A stretch of 64,000 bases of DNA from Microcoleus vaginatus WJT46-NPBG5 (GTDB taxonomy: Bacteria; Cyanobacteriota; Cyanobacteriia; Cyanobacteriales; Oscillatoriaceae): assembly GCA_019359355.1 (NCBI GenBank), contig JAHHHM010000018.1, positions 1 to 64,000 of the forward strand, in the 5' to 3' direction. Made by a program: the position numbers and the translations under genes. Positions 61,148-64,000 of this stretch are shown in pieces; the stretch's first letter is position 1, and every line of letters begins with the position of its first letter. Below the pieces are notes generated by a model. The model saw only the letters and a program-made list of their open reading frames with translations, ran no database searches and had not been told where the DNA came from.

Positions 61148-62044
61148 ATGGCTGATCAGTTAATTCGAGCAACAGCAGCTGAGGGTGGCATTCGGGCGGT
61201 TGGAGTGATCACCACGCGCCTTGTAGAAGAAGCAAGGCAGCGGCATAAACTTTCCTACGTTGCCACAGCTGCCTTAGGCCGGACAATGTCATCTGGGCTT
61301 TTGCTCGCCTCCAACATGAAACGTGCCGAGTCCAGAGTGAATATTCGCATTATCGGCAGTGGGCCTTTAGGTGGGATTCTGGTAGATGCCGGCTTAGATG
61401 GCACAGTGCGCGGTTACGTCGATAATCCTGAAGTCGAACTGCCCCCCAATAGCCAGGGCAAGCTCGATGTGGGTGGGGCTGTGGGCAGCGACGGTTACCT
61501 CTACGTCGTCCGTGATGTGGGATACGGCTACCCTTACTCCAGTACCGTCGAACTCGTTTCAGGTGAAATTGGAGAGGATGTGGCCCATTACCTGATGACT
61601 TCCGAACAGACACCTTCTGCCTTAGTGGTCGGGGTATTTGTGGGGGCGCAGGGCGTTACCGCATCGGGAGGGATTTTATTGCAAGTGCTGCCGAAGGCTG
61701 CATCAGACGAAGCACTCGTTCAAACCTTGGAATCTCGCATCGCATCCCTGACAGGATTTACCCCCCTATTGCAGGCCGGTAAGACACTACCAGAAATTTT
61801 TGAGCAGTTGTTAGGAGACATGGGACTGCAAATTCTACCAGAAATTCAAATGGTCCGATTTCACTGTAGCTGTTCTCCGGATCGCTTTCTGGGAGCGCTG
61901 AAAATGTTGGGTGAAGCCGAGCTGCAAGACATGATAGAAAAGGATGATGGCGCTGAAGCAACTTGCCATTTCTGTGGTGAAGTTTACCAAGCGAGTCGTG
62001 ACGAACTAGCCCAGCTGATTGGCGACCTCAAAGCCGGCTCCTAA
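61148..62044 (+). CDS. hslO: Redox-regulated chaperone Hsp33
   Basis: The 298-residue protein has the Hsp33 fold start ATAAEGGIRAVGVITTRLVE, the core GRTMSSGLLLASNMK and the C-terminal redox switch FHCSCSPDR plus CHFCG (CxC and CxxC). Reduced cysteines hold zinc; oxidation unfolds the linker and activates holdase activity. This suits a photosynthetic cell exposed to peroxide. Length is normal and all four Cys are present. Confidence 0.97.
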   Translation: MADQLIRATAAEGGIRAVGVITTRLVEEARQRHKLSYVATAALGRTMSSGLLLASNMKRAESRVNIRIIGSGPLGGILVDAGLDGTVRGYVDNPEVELPPNSQGKLDVGGAVGSDGYLYVVRDVGYGYPYSSTVELVSGEIGEDVAHYLMTSEQTPSALVVGVFVGAQGVTASGGILLQVLPKAASDEALVQTLESRIASLTGFTPLLQAGKTLPEIFEQLLGDMGLQILPEIQMVRFHCSCSPDRFLGALKMLGEAELQDMIEKDDGAEATCHFCGEVYQASRDELAQLIGDLKAGS

Positions 62045-62335
62045 TTTTCAACTAGGGCAAAAACGAATCAAAAGCAACGTGCAAATTGGGCAAAAGAAAT
62101 TGAAGAGTCTGGACGGTTTACGTTTGCGCTCTAGAAAAAAGAGAAGATAAAAGACTTTCACCCTTGATTCTTCTACGTTTGGCAGGCAAACTTTAATTCC
62201 GCCCAGGCTACTTCACCCTTCATCCAGGCACTGTTATTTGAAATAAAATTTGGCTTTTGGTGAGTTGAGAGATACGATAGCAACGACTGCTTGTTTGCAG
62301 GAGCCAAGACCGCTGCTTTACTGTTGGTGTGGGAT

Positions 62336-64000
62336 ATGACTAGAGATCGCAAAGGTCGAGACCGGCGGCGTGTCGCTAGGTCTTCAAAGCCAGTTGAGGA
62401 CAGCCAATTTCGTGTGTTTCCAGCTTTACCTAGCACGAGCGCCGGGGAGCCGGTGGCTCAGCCCACTCCAGAATGGGAGGCGAGTAATGGTGTGCAATCG
62501 GCACCCCTACAACCCAAAGGATTAGGGGCTAAAGCGGATTCTCAGACGCGCCGCTCTAGGCGTTCGCGAAACGCCTTAAAAAATTCTTTCAAGCCCCCCC
62601 AGGGGCTGCAAAATCTGCTAAATAGCTGGCTGTTTTGGTGGGTGACAGCAGCTATCGTGTTTGGGGGAAGTGGATTTATGGCCATCGCCCTGTTGTTGCG
62701 GCTGCCGGCCCTCCCCAACTGCCCAGCTATCTTTTGGCCAACCGCTTCGGCGAGCTTACGCATTTATTGCGCTCAACTGGCCGCGAACAAGGAAACTGTT
62801 GAGGACTTGCTAGGGGCAATCGAGTTGGTTAATGACCTGCCAAACGATCACCCAATGCGCGAGGAAATCAACCGCAACATCGAAGATTGGTCGCAGCAGA
62901 TCCTGGATTTGTGTGACAACACCTTCCAAGCCGGCAAGCTGGATCAAGCCATTGAAATGGCCCGCAAAGTGCCTTCAAACGTGCCGGCCTACCGATTAGT
63001 AGAGGAGCGGATTGATCGCTGGAAAGCTACTTGGGCAGAAGCCGAAGAAATTTATAAAAAAGCTGAAGCCGAACTGCGTAAGCAAAACTGGCCACAAGCA
63101 TTTCGGGAAGCTGTACGGCTGCTGGATGTGGGCAATAACTACTGGGCAACCACCAAGTATGAAGAACTCACGCTCCTGATGAAGTCGGCGCGAGAGGATG
63201 GTAATAAGCTCGGCAAAGCTTACAACAGCGCCGATCAAGGTGGGTTAGAGAACTTGCTGCAGGCGGTTAAACTCGCACAGTCAATTGGCCCAAAAAGTCA
63301 TGTTTATCGCGACGCTCAAGAGGCCCTCAGAAAATTTAGCAGCAAGCTCATGGATTTGGCTGAGGACACCCTAGAAAAGCGGGATTTGCAGGGGGCAATC
63401 TCCATCGTGCGCCAAATTCCTGAGAGCGTGAATCTCAAGGACGAAGTTCAAGACTTTATTGATCTAGCAAGGGCAGAAGCCCAAAGCTGGCCAGACACGG
63501 TTGAAGGGATCGAATCGGCGATTACCGCAGCCCAAAAGATTAACCGCAAACGCCCTCTTTATAGCAAAGCCCAGCGATTGATCAGCCAGTGGCAGCAAAG
63601 CCTTGAAGGTCTGGCCTATTTAGAGCGAGCGCGTGCATTGGCTAAAGGTGGCGTGATTAGTGACTTAAAAGAGGCCATCTCTCAAGCGCAGCTCGTCTCC
63701 AGTTCTAAACCGCGCTGGGAAGAAGCGCAAGCCGAAATCAAGCGCTGGAGAAGCCAAATAGAGACTCAGGAAGACCGGCCCTATTTAGACAAGGCTGAGA
63801 TGTTAGCCAGATCCGGAAGTGTTAGTGCTCTGCAAGCAGCAATTAATCAGGCCAATATGATTGGCGGAGGACGGGCGCTTTACGAGGAAGCTCAGAAGAA
63901 AATTCAGGAGTGGAATCGACAGATACAAACTCAGGAAGACCGGCCCGCCCTCGAAATGGCTATGCAACTGGCCCGCTCTGGTAACACCGGCTCACTGCAA
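62336..64000 (+). CDS. Membrane-anchored helical-repeat protein, 3'-truncated by window edge
   Basis: From ATG 62336 the frame stays open to the end of the window (555 codons). The N-terminus (~1-90) is basic, Pro/Ser-rich and disordered (DRKGRDRRRVARSSKP). One or two membrane segments follow (WWVTAAIVFGGSGFMAIALL, ~100-125). After a CPAIFWPTASAS/YC segment the rest is alpha-helical repeats with periodic Trp and Tyr (WSQQIL, WKATWAEAEEIYKKAEAELR, AYRLVEERIDRW), including two copies around QEDRP. The layout matches the protein at 40173-42011. Family not recognised; scaffold role inferred. Confidence 0.75.
   Translation, partial: MTRDRKGRDRRRVARSSKPVEDSQFRVFPALPSTSAGEPVAQPTPEWEASNGVQSAPLQPKGLGAKADSQTRRSRRSRNALKNSFKPPQGLQNLLNSWLFWWVTAAIVFGGSGFMAIALLLRLPALPNCPAIFWPTASASLRIYCAQLAANKETVEDLLGAIELVNDLPNDHPMREEINRNIEDWSQQILDLCDNTFQAGKLDQAIEMARKVPSNVPAYRLVEERIDRWKATWAEAEEIYKKAEAELRKQNWPQAFREAVRLLDVGNNYWATTKYEELTLLMKSAREDGNKLGKAYNSADQGGLENLLQAVKLAQSIGPKSHVYRDAQEALRKFSSKLMDLAEDTLEKRDLQGAISIVRQIPESVNLKDEVQDFIDLARAEAQSWPDTVEGIESAITAAQKINRKRPLYSKAQRLISQWQQSLEGLAYLERARALAKGGVISDLKEAISQAQLVSSSKPRWEEAQAEIKRWRSQIETQEDRPYLDKAEMLARSGSVSALQAAINQANMIGGGRALYEEAQKKIQEWNRQIQTQEDRPALEMAMQLARSGNTGSLQ

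Overview
The window comes from a cyanobacterium. It carries a complete photosystem II D2 gene (psbD), the stress sensor kinase NblS, a CpcS/CpeS-type phycobiliprotein lyase, a CpcD-domain phycobilisome linker, an SLH/OprB iron-uptake-type porin and a HetP-family protein. The HetP gene, the many long-repeat and membrane-anchored coiled-coil proteins, the heptanucleotide repeats and the abundant GCCGGC-core palindrome (often TGCCGGCA) suggest a filamentous, Microcoleus/Oscillatoria-like lineage. The lineage is inference. No rRNA, tRNA, CRISPR array, intact IS element or prophage was seen.

Layout. 1-6.4 kb: end of a TPR protein with a terminator, a nucleotidyltransferase-like fusion, and a giant beta-helix/Calx-beta/RTX secreted protein. 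6.5-15.1 kb: TetR regulator divergent from a catalytic/non-catalytic M16 peptidase pair, an exported barrel-like protein, and a large HExxHxxGxxH metalloprotease. 15.1-17.7 kb: mostly non-coding around a HetP-family gene. 17.7-28.9 kb: GH116 glycosidase, GIY-YIG protein, radical SAM protein, Ser/Thr kinase, phasin-like protein, zinc-ribbon protein, NblS, and an ECF-type ATPase overlapping a UPF0367 gene. 29-33 kb: monocistronic psbD (no psbC follows), then about 450 bp of nested stem-loops headed by a 23-codon ORF with a 12/12 anti-Shine-Dalgarno match, then a GAF/HD-GYP protein. 33-42 kb: porin, Rrf2 regulator next to cysK, a J-domain protein, a fused double 6-pyruvoyl-tetrahydropterin-synthase-like protein, FetB-like permease, and a coiled-coil membrane protein. 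42-52.8 kb: decayed SDR gene, sucC-sucD, fructosamine kinase, leuB, universal stress protein, PIN toxin-antitoxin-like pair, and an ABC exporter followed by a decayed permease copy. 53.7-64 kb: a conserved small protein, a beta-CASP metallohydrolase, the CpcS-like lyase, a region of small broken genes, a CpcD-domain protein with ten repeats and a Lys-rich tail, an SRPBCC-like protein, Hsp33, and the start of a second membrane-anchored helical-repeat protein that runs off the window.

How genes fit together: psbD, NblS, the lyase and the CpcD protein concern photosynthesis and its stress regulation. Rrf2 plus cysK looks like a cysteine-metabolism module. sucC-sucD is a two-gene TCA unit. The strongest candidates for something undescribed are the structured RNA/micro-ORF locus after psbD (30690-31140) and the CpcD-repeat-Lys-tail fusion (58336-59949) with its truncated upstream copy.
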